Origin: HGW-17 sp964516435
Lineage (GTDB): Bacteria > Myxococcota_A > Polyangia > HGW-17
Reading direction: 5' to 3'
NCBI GenBank assembly: GCA_964516435.1
Contig: CAZEZP010000100.1
Span: 14,920-78,919 of the forward strand
Length of the DNA: 64,000 nucleotides
A model generated the notes under the pieces. That model saw only the letters and a list, made by a program, of their open reading frames with translations, made no database searches and was not told the origin of the DNA. A program made the translations under genes and the position numbers. This document shows, piece by piece, positions 54,922-63,866 of this stretch. Within the stretch, counting starts at the first letter, position 1. Each line of letters starts with the position of its first letter.

Positions 54922-56172
54922 ATGTTCACGTTCATGACCGGTATCATTGCCATCCTGGTCCTGCTGGCCGTATTCATCATCCGCAACGTCATCCACATCT
55001 GCCCGCCCAACAAGGTGCTGATCTTCTCGGGGCGCTACCGCTACATCACCGTCATGCAGAACGGCCAGATGGTGCGCAAGCGCGTGGGATTCCGCATCAT
55101 CCGCGGCGGGCGCGGCTTCCGCTGGCCGCTGTTCGAGACCGTGGATTCCATGGACCTGACCAACATCAACATCGAGGTGAAGGTCGAGGAAGCCTACGCC
55201 AAGAACGCCATCCCCCTGTCGGTGACGGGCATCGCCAACCTCAAGATCGCCGGCGACGAACCCATCATCAACAACGCCATCGAGCGGTTCCTGGGCCGGC
55301 CCCGCGCAGAACTGATCCGCATCGCGCAGGAAACCCTGGAAGGCAACCTGCGCGGCGTGCTCGCCAAGCTCACCCCCGAGGAAGTCAACGAAGACCGCAT
55401 CACCTTCATCAAGAAACTGCAGGAAGAGGCCGACGAAGACCTGGCCAAGCTCGGCCTGGTGCTCGACACGCTCAAGATCCAGAACATCAGCGACAAGGTG
55501 CAGTATCTCGAATCCATCGGGCGCATCCGCAACGCCGAGGTGCAGCGGGATGCCCGGGTGGCGCAGGCCAAGAACTGGGCCGAGGCCACGGTGCGCGATG
55601 CCCTCAACCGCAAGGAGAAGGAACTGCTCAAGATCCAGGTGAGCCGGCGCACGGCCGAAGCCGAGTTCGCCAAGCGGCTCAAGGATGCCATCACCCGGCG
55701 CGAGGCCGTCATCGCCGAGGAGCGCGCCAGGGTGGCCGCCCTCGTGGCCAAGGCCGAGGCCGAACTGCAGATGCAGGAAGCCCGCCGCATCCAGATGCAG
55801 CACCAACTGGAAGCCGACCTCATCGCGCCGGCCGTGGCCAAGCGCGATTCCGACATCGCCAACGCAGCCGGCGCCGTCGCCCAGCAGATCGAGGAAGGAC
55901 GCGCCCAGGCGGCGGCACTGCGGGCCATCGTCCAGACATGGAAGGCATCCGGCGAGGCCGGGCGCGAAATCTTCCTCCTGCAGAAACTCGACACCATCCT
56001 GCCCAAGACCCTGGAAGTCCTGGAAAAGGTGCGCGTGGACAAGATCACCTACCTGGGCAACGGGGGAGATTCCACAGGCAGCCGCAGCGCCCGCCTGGTG
56101 GAGGAAATCAAGTCCGCCGTGGGCGTGGACCTGTCCAAGATCGGACGCCGGCTGGAAGGACAGACCCCCTGA
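54922..56172 (+). CDS. Second flotillin-like SPFH protein
   Basis: This 416-aa paralogue shares plan and motifs with the preceding gene product (PPNKVLIFSGR, IAQETLEGNLRGVLAKLTPEE). It has a similar membrane anchor and an even longer Glu/Arg-rich coiled coil. The two probably form a hetero-oligomer at the membrane. GGAGG lies just upstream of the ATG at 54922, 27 nt after the first flotillin. There is no phospholipase-D-domain or protease gene in the operon. Confidence 0.92.
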   Translation: MFTFMTGIIAILVLLAVFIIRNVIHICPPNKVLIFSGRYRYITVMQNGQMVRKRVGFRIIRGGRGFRWPLFETVDSMDLTNINIEVKVEEAYAKNAIPLSVTGIANLKIAGDEPIINNAIERFLGRPRAELIRIAQETLEGNLRGVLAKLTPEEVNEDRITFIKKLQEEADEDLAKLGLVLDTLKIQNISDKVQYLESIGRIRNAEVQRDARVAQAKNWAEATVRDALNRKEKELLKIQVSRRTAEAEFAKRLKDAITRREAVIAEERARVAALVAKAEAELQMQEARRIQMQHQLEADLIAPAVAKRDSDIANAAGAVAQQIEEGRAQAAALRAIVQTWKASGEAGREIFLLQKLDTILPKTLEVLEKVRVDKITYLGNGGDSTGSRSARLVEEIKSAVGVDLSKIGRRLEGQTP

Positions 56173-56200
56173 GCCCCGGCATCCGGCCCCTGCAAAAGGG

Positions 56201-56231
56201 TTGAGTTTCTTCCCCCGAAGCGTCATATATT
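56201..56231 (+). promoter_or_regulatory. Possible promoter of the DUF4388/TPR gene
   Basis: TTGAGT at 56201-56206 and TATATT at 56226-56231 are 19 bp apart, which is longer than ideal. It lies 64 bases before the TTG start at 56295. Confidence 0.25.
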
Positions 56232-56294
56232 GAGGTCCGCGGGAGGCGCTCGTTTTTCCTGTTCCAGTAACGGTTTCCCGGCAGAGGTGGCGCG

Positions 56295-59057
56295 TTGGCA
56301 TCACAAACCATCTGGATCGTCGATACCCACAACCGGAGTGCGACCCTGGCAGAAGCCATCGCTTCCCCGGAAATTTCCGTCGTCTCCTTCCATTCCACCA
56401 ACCAGTTGGCGCAGGCGCTCGCCGGAGCGGTCAACGGAGCCGTCATCGCCAACATCCACGAGAATGAAGACTTCGAAACGCTGGAACACCTGTCCAAGAT
56501 TTCCCTGACGTTTCCGGAAATCCCCATGGTGCTGCTGCTGCCGGAACCCATGCACGCCGCCATGGACTGGGGTCCGCGGGTGTTCAACCTCATCAAGCCG
56601 GTTTCGCCCGAGTCCATCCTGCGGCGCCTGAGTTTCCTCGACGAGCACAGTTATCCCACGCGGGGCATCCTCCAGAAGGGCTACCTGCTGGCGCTCCTGG
56701 ATTACTGCCTGCTCCAGAAGAAGCATGCGCGCATCTCCATCCGCTATGCCCAGAAGCATGAAATCGAAATCCTGATCCAGCAGGGGAAACTGCATTCCCT
56801 CTACATCGACAACCAACTCAAGAACGACAAACTGCTCTTCCCCTTTTCGCTGGACGGCGCCGAATTCTCCCTGGAATACCTCGAGCACGACGCGCATACG
56901 GTGTTCGAACCGAAATTCGCCATTTCGGACGAGGAATACCGGCGATTCCGGCTGGAGTTGCATCCTTTCCTGTCCCTGACGCAGCAGTTCCCCCCGATGT
57001 CGGAGGTCCTCCAGATCGACGATGCCCGCCTGATGCGGGTACTCAACAGCCTGCCCGAGCAGGTGCATTCCGTCATCCGCCATTTCGACGGCGTCAATGA
57101 TCTCTTCCAGATCTTCTCCACCATCGATCTGCGCCCGCTGGAAACGGCGCAGCGCATCGGCTACCTGTATTTTTCGGACGTCTTCCGGAAAGGCGAAGAA
57201 TCGTCCTTCGATGCCGCCGCATCGCCGCCTCCCGCGGGATCGGTCCAGGATCCGGCATCCGGAAAGTCTTCCAGCGAACTGGCATCCTGGTTGCTGGATC
57301 CGGTGGGCGCGGCGCGCCAACTCGAAAACCGGATCCGGGAAAGCCTCAAGGCGAAGAAAGGAACGGCCGGACAGTTTCGCCCGCATCGCAAGACCCAGCC
57401 CGGACTCGGCGCCCTCCTGTGCCCGGTGGGGGCAGAAGCTGGGGAGGAAGACACTTCCAAAACCAACTGGGGCGGTGTCAACACCCGGATGCTGCGGGAA
57501 AGCCAGGACTTTTTCCGGGTGCAGCCGCAGGAAGATCCCATCCCCGGCATGGCTCCCCAGGAAATCGTGATGGAAATGGACGACGAGCCGGCGGAATCCG
57601 CCTGCGGCATCATCGACGTGCAGGAAGCCGAAAACCCGCCGGCAGAGAATGCGGGAAACGACAAGATCATCCTGGAGGGCAGCCTGAGCCTTTCGGGGGA
57701 ATCCGCCGTTGTGGAATCAGGCGACACCCTGCATCCGGCTTTCCACGACGAGCCCACGGCGCCCCTGGAAACCCAGAGCGAAGAGGACATCGCGCGGGAG
57801 AGCCTTTCCGAACTGCTCTCCCTGCGGGCGGGAACCCTGGAAAAGAATGGCGCGCGGGACGAGCGCTTCCGGGAAACCAAGCAACTGCAGGCTTTCCTCA
57901 TTCCCCAGGAGGCCATGCCGGAAAATGGGCCGGACGTGCCCACCCTGGCGCCGGCAGCCGCCTCTGCCCCCGATGCCGAGACCACGCCGTCGCCGGCTTT
58001 CGATGATGCCCCCAACGCGGCCGTGACGCCGCGGCCGGAAGTTTCCGTGGATGAGCCAACGCCTGTTCCGAAGCCTGTTCTACAGGCCGAAAGCGTCTCG
58101 CCGGATGCGTCGGAAGACGAAACCCGGAGCACAGAAAAGACAGAAACGACACAGACCACAAGCCAGGAGGGAAAAACCGGTGCGCCGGATCTGCAGTCTC
58201 CTGCTTCCGATGCGCCGACGCCTGTCATCCCCGCCCCGCAGGACGAACGGGTACAGGACGCGGTCATCCCCCGGAAGACCAGCGATGCCCGGGATCCCAT
58301 CACGTTCCACAAGAACGAATCCATCCAGGCCTCTCGATGGAAACCCTTCCTGACCGTGCTGATCCTGGCCGCTCTCCTCGTAGCAGCCTATGCTCTGTGG
58401 GGACGGGATTCCGGGGACATGGAACTGGATAGCGCGCAAAACACCAGGACTACTCTGCCTCCTGCGACAGGAAATGTCGCATTGTCCGGAGCGGATACCC
58501 CCCCTGCAATGCAGGATGCTTCCTCCCCCATGGCCATGGAGGAAGTGCCAGCGCCCATGGAGGAAGTGCCAGCGCCCATGGAGGAAGTGCCAGCGCCCAT
58601 GGAGGAGGCGCCAGCGCCCATGGAGGAGGCGCCAGCGCCCATGGAGGAGGTGCCAGCGCCCATGGCGACCGAACCGGCGGATGCCTCCCTGGCCACGTTG
58701 CGGGAGAAAGCCAAATCCCTGTATGAAAATTATCGGCGCCGCGGAGTGAAGGCCAGCCTGCGCGAACTCGAGAAACTGGCCGCGGACAATCCGCAACTGC
58801 CCGAGGCGGCCTCCTATCTGGCCGACGTCCACTACCAGGACGGCCGCATCGCCAAGGCATATGCCTGGGCCCGCAAGGCCATCGAATTGAATCGTGACCA
58901 GCCACTGGCGTGGTGGGTGGCGGGACTCGTCGCCTATGAAACTGGACGGAAAACCGAATACATAGAGGCTTTCCGCGAATATCTCCGTCTTTCCCCCGAT
59001 GACGAGAACGCGCAGAAAATCCGGCAGTTGAAAATCCGGGAACTGTCCAATCCATAG
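56295..59057 (+). CDS. Pseudo-receiver / DUF4388 / transmembrane / TPR protein
   Basis: The 920-aa protein starts with TTG, chosen for GAGGTGG just upstream. Residues 1-120 form a receiver-like fold (IWIVDTHNR, LIKPVSPES); ANIHE stands where the phosphoacceptor Asp is expected. A DUF4388-like domain follows (about 125-300: GILQKGYLLALLDYCLLQK, IEILIQQGKLHSL). A long acidic, Pro-rich disordered linker leads to one membrane helix at about 682-704. A MEEVPAP heptapeptide repeat and C-terminal TPR repeats (about 795-910) complete it. It probably relays a cytosolic signal to the periplasm. Partners are unknown. Confidence 0.8.
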   Translation: MASQTIWIVDTHNRSATLAEAIASPEISVVSFHSTNQLAQALAGAVNGAVIANIHENEDFETLEHLSKISLTFPEIPMVLLLPEPMHAAMDWGPRVFNLIKPVSPESILRRLSFLDEHSYPTRGILQKGYLLALLDYCLLQKKHARISIRYAQKHEIEILIQQGKLHSLYIDNQLKNDKLLFPFSLDGAEFSLEYLEHDAHTVFEPKFAISDEEYRRFRLELHPFLSLTQQFPPMSEVLQIDDARLMRVLNSLPEQVHSVIRHFDGVNDLFQIFSTIDLRPLETAQRIGYLYFSDVFRKGEESSFDAAASPPPAGSVQDPASGKSSSELASWLLDPVGAARQLENRIRESLKAKKGTAGQFRPHRKTQPGLGALLCPVGAEAGEEDTSKTNWGGVNTRMLRESQDFFRVQPQEDPIPGMAPQEIVMEMDDEPAESACGIIDVQEAENPPAENAGNDKIILEGSLSLSGESAVVESGDTLHPAFHDEPTAPLETQSEEDIARESLSELLSLRAGTLEKNGARDERFRETKQLQAFLIPQEAMPENGPDVPTLAPAAASAPDAETTPSPAFDDAPNAAVTPRPEVSVDEPTPVPKPVLQAESVSPDASEDETRSTEKTETTQTTSQEGKTGAPDLQSPASDAPTPVIPAPQDERVQDAVIPRKTSDARDPITFHKNESIQASRWKPFLTVLILAALLVAAYALWGRDSGDMELDSAQNTRTTLPPATGNVALSGADTPPAMQDASSPMAMEEVPAPMEEVPAPMEEVPAPMEEAPAPMEEAPAPMEEVPAPMATEPADASLATLREKAKSLYENYRRRGVKASLRELEKLAADNPQLPEAASYLADVHYQDGRIAKAYAWARKAIELNRDQPLAWWVAGLVAYETGRKTEYIEAFREYLRLSPDDENAQKIRQLKIRELSNP
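58536..58661 (+). repeat. Six tandem 21-bp repeats (MEEVPAP/MEEAPAP)
   Basis: Six in-frame 21-bp units lie between the membrane helix and the TPR part. The first three and the sixth encode MEEVPAP, the fourth and fifth MEEAPAP. Near-identity at the DNA level means recent expansion or ongoing slippage. The unit count is a likely strain-variable feature. Confidence 0.9.
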
Positions 59058-59077
59058 ACGAGAAAAGGTCTTCGAAC

Positions 59078-60124
59078 ATGCGCATCCTGGGCATCGAAAG
59101 TTCCTGCGATGAAACCGCCGCCGCCGTGGTGGAAGACGGGCGCCTCATCCTCTCCAGCGTCATCGCCTCCTCCATCAAGGAGCATCAGGCGTTTGGCGGC
59201 GTGGTGCCCGAAATCGCCTCGCGCATGCACCTCGTCTCCATGATTCCAGTGCTGCAGGAAGCCCTGGCGCCCGCAGGCGGCATGCCTTGCATCGACGTGG
59301 TGGCCGTCACGGCAGGCCCTGGACTGGTAGGCTCCCTGCTGGTGGGACTCATGACCGCCAAGACGCTGGCATGGATGGAGAAGAAGCCGCTCGTGGGCGT
59401 GCATCACCTGGAAGCCCACCTCTGGGCGCCTTTCGTGGGCTGGCCCGATGCCCCTCCGCCCGAGCCGCGATACCCGCAACTGTCCCTTCTCGTCTCCGGC
59501 GGGCACACCCTCCTGTTCCATGTCCCGGATCCCCACCAGCGCGTCCTGCTGGGCGCCAGCCGGGACGACGCCGTGGGGGAGGCCTATGACAAGGCCGCCA
59601 AGATTCTCGGACTGGGGTATCCCGGCGGCCCCGTCATCGACCGCCTGGCCGCACAGGGCGATCCGTCGCGCTATCCCATGCCGGTGGGACTGCGCCACAG
59701 CCCGGATCTGGACACCAGTTTCTCGGGCCTCAAGACGGCGCTGGCCCAACTCGTGGAACGGCTGGGACCTGAAACCGTCCAGCGCGACATGGCCCACCTG
59801 TGCGCGGGTTTCCAGGAGGCCGTAGCGCGCGCCCTGGTGGAAAAGACCCGAAAGGCGCTGCAGCAGGTGCCGGCCGTACAACTCGTGCTTTCGGGTGGCG
59901 TGGCGGCGAACTCGCGCCTGCGGGCCGATTTCCAGGAACTGGCACGCCGGCATTCCATCGAATGCGTACTGCCGCCGCGATCCCTGTGCACGGACAACGC
60001 CGCCATGGTGGCTGCCGCCGCCTACCCGGCCGCCATGGCCGGCGATTTTGCCGATTTGACACTCAACGCGTTCGCATCCTCCACCCTGAGCCGCCGCGGC
60101 GCTCTGATTGCGTGCCCGAAATGA
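59078..60124 (+). CDS. tsaD: tRNA threonylcarbamoyladenosine transferase subunit TsaD
   Basis: TsaD, with TsaB and TsaE, makes the t6A base at position 37 of ANN-reading tRNAs. The 348-aa protein starts MRILGIESSCDETAAAVVE. The metal-binding His pair is in VHHLEAH (His110 and His114). LVSGGHTLL and the later SGGVAANSRLR are further family motifs. It is the first gene of a coupled run of four or five genes. TsaB and TsaE are not in the window. Confidence 0.96.
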   Translation: MRILGIESSCDETAAAVVEDGRLILSSVIASSIKEHQAFGGVVPEIASRMHLVSMIPVLQEALAPAGGMPCIDVVAVTAGPGLVGSLLVGLMTAKTLAWMEKKPLVGVHHLEAHLWAPFVGWPDAPPPEPRYPQLSLLVSGGHTLLFHVPDPHQRVLLGASRDDAVGEAYDKAAKILGLGYPGGPVIDRLAAQGDPSRYPMPVGLRHSPDLDTSFSGLKTALAQLVERLGPETVQRDMAHLCAGFQEAVARALVEKTRKALQQVPAVQLVLSGGVAANSRLRADFQELARRHSIECVLPPRSLCTDNAAMVAAAAYPAAMAGDFADLTLNAFASSTLSRRGALIACPK

Positions 60125-61143
60125 AGCCCCCCTTCTACCTGGTCAGTGCGCTGATGCCTCGTCCCGACGCCGCGCCGGACATGCAGTTGCGCGCCATGCG
60201 CCGCCATGCGGATCTGGTGGCACCCCTCATCGAACGGCATGGCGGCGTCCTGGAAAAGGAAACCAGCGACCGGCTCCTGGCCCGTTTTCCGGATCCCGTG
60301 CATGCCGTCCTGTGCGCGGTGCGCATCCAGCAGGCTCACCGCCAGGAAGACGCGGCGCCGCGGCCGCCGGCGGTGCGCGTGGTGGTCTTCGGCTCCGAGT
60401 TCGACGGTCCCCTCGAGGAAGTCCTCCTCTGGTCGGCGGAATGGATTTCGTCCACGGGCGCCGGTGAAATCCAGATAGCGCAAAGCGTGGCCGTCCCGTG
60501 GGGAAACAGGGGAAACCGCGAATTGATTCCGCTGCCCCGCGACGCCGCCCGCCGTGCTTTCCCCGTATTTCTCGTGCGCTGGCAGGGCCCTTCCCGCGAA
60601 CCCCTTCAGACCGTCAGGCGGCGAGGCTGGCTCGTCGTGGCACTCGTGGTGCTGCCCGCGCTGGTGCTCCTGGCCTTCTCCTGGCTGCAGGAGCCCCCCT
60701 TCACCCTGCCCGAGGAGGATGTGCTGCTGCTCGGGCCCATCTGGGTGGATTCCGAAAGCATCCTCTGTCCGGATTTCCACCCGCGAGGCTGGCGCGTCCT
60801 GGCCGACCCCGCGCTGATCTCTCCGGCTCCGAACCTCTGGCGGCGGGGCCACATGAAGCGGCTCACCGGCATGATGCTGAGCGGGGAAGAAAAAACACTG
60901 CGCATCGACGTCGTGGACGAAATTTCCGGCCTCACCGAGGCCCGGATGGAAATCCCCTGCCCTGGCGAACCGTGTTCCTGCCTGCAACCTCCCCAGAACG
61001 GCGCCATGCCCGACGAGAGCCTTCGCAAGCCGTTGGAGGATTCCTGCCGCACCCTGCTGACGCAGGTGGGCTCCCTTCAGTCGGCCGTGGAAGCCTGCGT
61101 AGCGGAATACATGGGCCAATCTCCCGGAGGCAATCCCCCATGA
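60121..61143 (+). CDS. Membrane protein with degenerate class III nucleotide-cyclase-like domain
   Basis: The 340-aa protein is coupled to tsaD by ATGA. Its N-terminal ~170 residues follow the cyclase homology pattern: LIERHGGVLEKETSDRLLARFPDPVHAVLCAVRIQQA. The first metal site, usually FADIxGFT, reads FYLVSALMPRPD, so catalysis is unlikely. One membrane helix lies near residues 170-190. The outer part has paired Cys (CPGEPCSC) but no known domain. It may sense or scaffold. Confidence 0.65.
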   Translation: MKPPFYLVSALMPRPDAAPDMQLRAMRRHADLVAPLIERHGGVLEKETSDRLLARFPDPVHAVLCAVRIQQAHRQEDAAPRPPAVRVVVFGSEFDGPLEEVLLWSAEWISSTGAGEIQIAQSVAVPWGNRGNRELIPLPRDAARRAFPVFLVRWQGPSREPLQTVRRRGWLVVALVVLPALVLLAFSWLQEPPFTLPEEDVLLLGPIWVDSESILCPDFHPRGWRVLADPALISPAPNLWRRGHMKRLTGMMLSGEEKTLRIDVVDEISGLTEARMEIPCPGEPCSCLQPPQNGAMPDESLRKPLEDSCRTLLTQVGSLQSAVEACVAEYMGQSPGGNPP

Positions 61144-62099
61144 GCGCCATCTCGAGCCGCCTCTGGATCCCATTCACGCTGGCACTGGCCATCGCCGCCT
61201 GCAGTTCCCCGCAGCGCGCGCAGGTCGCGGCTCCGGATCCGGAAAGCCTGCCGGAAATCCTCATTCCCCTTGAGGGAACCGACGGCTGGCATCTGCGCAT
61301 GGAAGCCGTCCTGGGGGATGAACGCAACGCTCCCATTTCCTTCGACCTGCGCATCGCCGGCGACCTGTGGGCCATGGTGTTTCCCGCCAACGGCATCCTG
61401 CCCGGCATGCAACTGCGGGCCGCGCCTGGAAGCCTCACGCTGCTGGACCCCGCCACATCGCGCTGCGCCCGCCTGCGGGGACGCTTCGAACCGCTGTCGG
61501 AGCCCTCCCTGCGCAGCGTCCGATTCTCCCGGCAAATGCATCGCCTGCCGGACGGCTCCTGGTCCATCCGCTATTTCGGCCGGCTGCCGGACGGGCTCTC
61601 CTCGACGCACGAACTCGTCCTCGTTCCCGGCGCTTCGGATTCCTTCCCACCGGTGCGGGACGTGGCCGCCTTCCTGATGCGCCGGCCGCCGATGGATCTG
61701 CCCCCGCAAATCCTGGACATGCCCATTTCCCGCTGGGAATGGCGAGAAAACTTCCAGAGGAAAACGGGGTTTTCCCGCTTTTCCATCCTGCAGGCGCACG
61801 AAACGCGGATTTTGCAGGAGGATCTCGCATCGAGCATCGCAGGCTATGCGCTGCACGATCCCCCGGACCTCCTGCCGAAGGCGGCCGTGGACGCCCGCTC
61901 TCCCCGTCCGCTCGTGACGTCCGGAGAACGTTCGGGGCTGCTGTTCGTGAACCGGATGCCGCACGGCCTCCTCGTGCCCGGCCAACTGGCGGCGCCGGGC
62001 GTTTTGGTTGCCGAAATTCAACTGATTCCGCTGCTGGGCGGTCTTCCCATCTGGGAAGGCACGGTGCGAGGACCTCATGTCTGGACGATTTCTCCCTGA
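61140..62099 (+). CDS. Unknown lipoprotein
   Basis: The 319-aa product has a type II signal ending IAAC. The ATG at 61140 overlaps the upstream stop (ATGA). The body is rich in Pro, Arg and Leu, with short hydrophobic strands such as FDLRIAGDLWAMVFP and IRYFGRLPDG that may form a lipid- or sugar-binding beta sandwich. It overlaps the next gene by 23 nt. No family is recognised; the LolB/LolA fold is a loose possibility. Confidence 0.6.
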   Translation: MSAISSRLWIPFTLALAIAACSSPQRAQVAAPDPESLPEILIPLEGTDGWHLRMEAVLGDERNAPISFDLRIAGDLWAMVFPANGILPGMQLRAAPGSLTLLDPATSRCARLRGRFEPLSEPSLRSVRFSRQMHRLPDGSWSIRYFGRLPDGLSSTHELVLVPGASDSFPPVRDVAAFLMRRPPMDLPPQILDMPISRWEWRENFQRKTGFSRFSILQAHETRILQEDLASSIAGYALHDPPDLLPKAAVDARSPRPLVTSGERSGLLFVNRMPHGLLVPGQLAAPGVLVAEIQLIPLLGGLPIWEGTVRGPHVWTISP

Positions 62100-62559
62100 T
62101 GTCCGTTGGCTCTTGCTGTGTTTCCCGCTGCTTTCGGGCTGCGGTTTCCATTGGGTCACGGGAGAGGGGCGCGTGGGAGAGGTCCATCTGTGCGACAGCC
62201 GGCAGTGCGACACCCAAACCCTCTCCCCTGAAGACCCCGTGATGCTGCGCATCGCCGTGGACGAGGCTCCGTATGGCACCCGCGTGGCCTCCGCCTGGTA
62301 TTACCTCGAATGGCCGCTGTCACGGACCCTGCTGCGCGAGCGGATGAGCGACGTGGACCATCCGCAGTGGGTGCTGCACCGCCTGGAGCCGCCCCGGCCC
62401 GGCTACTGGAAGCCCGGGCTGTACCTGGTGGAAATCACCGTGCAGGACCGCCTGGCCGCCCGGCGCACGTTCCGCATGCCCCCGCGACCTCAGGAAGCGC
62501 CGCCGGCTCCCATGACACCGCCGCCAGCCAAGAAGGACATCCTGGACGAGGATTTCTGA
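62077..62559 (+). CDS. Small unknown lipoprotein
   Basis: The 160-aa product has a type II signal ending LLSGC. The mature part contains TGEGRVGEVHLC, a single pair of Cys and a beta-rich region with YWKPGLYLVEITVQDR. A Pro-rich tail ends it. It overlaps the preceding lipoprotein gene by 23 nt and probably acts with it. Confidence 0.65.
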   Translation: MSGRFLPDVRWLLLCFPLLSGCGFHWVTGEGRVGEVHLCDSRQCDTQTLSPEDPVMLRIAVDEAPYGTRVASAWYYLEWPLSRTLLRERMSDVDHPQWVLHRLEPPRPGYWKPGLYLVEITVQDRLAARRTFRMPPRPQEAPPAPMTPPPAKKDILDEDF

Positions 62560-62565
62560 GTTTTC

Positions 62566-63036
62566 ATGACGTCTCGCTGGAAAAAATTCTTTCATTTCGC
62601 GCTTTCCCACCACTGGGATCACCTGGAAAACGCCTGCTGGCACGTGGGCGGCGACTGGTGGGTGTGCGCCCGCTGCTCGGGCCTGTATCCGTTTCTGTTC
62701 CTGACGCTCGCACTCGAACCGTTCTTCCTGCGGCATCTGGGAAACGAAATCCGCGCAGGAATCTTTTTCGCATCCGTTCTTCCGGCATGGATCGCCTGGG
62801 CGCACGACCGCCTGCATCCACGGCATCCCTGGCCGCGCCGGGTGGCCACCCTCCTTGCCATCCCGGCCGGTTTCGGTGCCGGGCTCGAGTTGTGGGCCCA
62901 TATCCGTGAACCATTCCACGCCCTGTTCGTTTTCATCCTCGTTCTGACGGGAACCGCTTCCGCCGGCGTCTGGGCGCTGGGGCGCTTCCTCGACGAGGAA
63001 CCCGAAGAGTCGCACGACGGGGAAAACGAGGGCTAG
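62566..63036 (+). CDS. DUF2085-family membrane protein
   Basis: The 156-aa protein has the family Cys motif CARCSGLYPF near the start, and three or four membrane helices. The N-terminal HFALSHHWDHLENACWHV region also fits. The function of DUF2085 is not known. Its TAG stop shares the CTAG palindrome with the stop of the facing SDR gene. Confidence 0.75.
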   Translation: MTSRWKKFFHFALSHHWDHLENACWHVGGDWWVCARCSGLYPFLFLTLALEPFFLRHLGNEIRAGIFFASVLPAWIAWAHDRLHPRHPWPRRVATLLAIPAGFGAGLELWAHIREPFHALFVFILVLTGTASAGVWALGRFLDEEPEESHDGENEG

Positions 63037-63773
63037 CGCAGCGAAAAACCCCCATCCACGGGAAGGACGACCCCCGTCAGGTAGGCGTGATCCACCAGAA
63101 ACGCCACCGCCCGGGCGATGTCTTCCGGCGAGCCGATATGGCCCAGCGGCACCCGGACCGACCAGCGTTCCAGCGCATCGGGCCGCGCCGTGGGCTTCAG
63201 GTTCATGATTCCGGGCGCGACCGCATTCACCCGGAACCCTGGCGCCAGATCCCGCGCCAGAATCCGGGCCGCCGCCATCAGACCGGCCTTGGCGGCCCCA
63301 TATGCGGAATATCCGCCAGCGGGCGAAAGCACCGCCGCATCCCCGAAGAACACGAACTGCCCGCCCGGCAACCGGCCCGCCCAATGCAGCGCCTCCTGCA
63401 GGGGAATTTCGATGTTCACCCGTATTTGATCCTGCACGGGAGCCTCGCCGCAACCCGGCAGCGTATGTCGGTGAGAACCAATGGCGAAAAGAAAGACAGC
63501 CGGAACCTTCCCGCCCAGAAACTGTTCGATGAACGTCCGGGCAGCCGTCCGGGAGGCTTCATCGGCCATATCGGCCGTAAAGACCGCTGCACCCGTTTCC
63601 TTCTGCAGGAGGAAAAGGCGATCCTCGTTGCGGGCGATTCCCGCCACCGGCCAGCCGCGCCGCGCAAAAAGACGCGCGCAGGCGGCACCCAGCGGTCCCG
63701 TGGAACCGTAAACTACAACGGGCCATCTCGTTTCATCCGCCTGCATGCCCGATGATGCATCTTTGCCATTCAT
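63033..63773 (-). CDS. Short-chain dehydrogenase/reductase
   Basis: The 246-aa enzyme has an unusual cofactor loop GSTGPLG in place of TGxxxGxG, then a catalytic Ser region and YGAAK. VNAVAPGIM and the C-terminal LPVDGGFSLR fit classical SDRs of FabG type. The loop change may alter cofactor preference. The start at 63773 has GAGAGG upstream. Its stop overlaps the DUF2085 gene's stop in CTAG. Confidence 0.88.
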   Translation of the reverse strand: MNGKDASSGMQADETRWPVVVYGSTGPLGAACARLFARRGWPVAGIARNEDRLFLLQKETGAAVFTADMADEASRTAARTFIEQFLGGKVPAVFLFAIGSHRHTLPGCGEAPVQDQIRVNIEIPLQEALHWAGRLPGGQFVFFGDAAVLSPAGGYSAYGAAKAGLMAAARILARDLAPGFRVNAVAPGIMNLKPTARPDALERWSVRVPLGHIGSPEDIARAVAFLVDHAYLTGVVLPVDGGFSLR

Positions 63774-63866
63774 GGGAGCCTCTCTTATACCCGCCCGAAG
63801 CCGACAACTGGCCCTGGAGAACGCACAAAAAATGGGTGGAAATGCAGCGAGAGCCGATGGGTGCGC

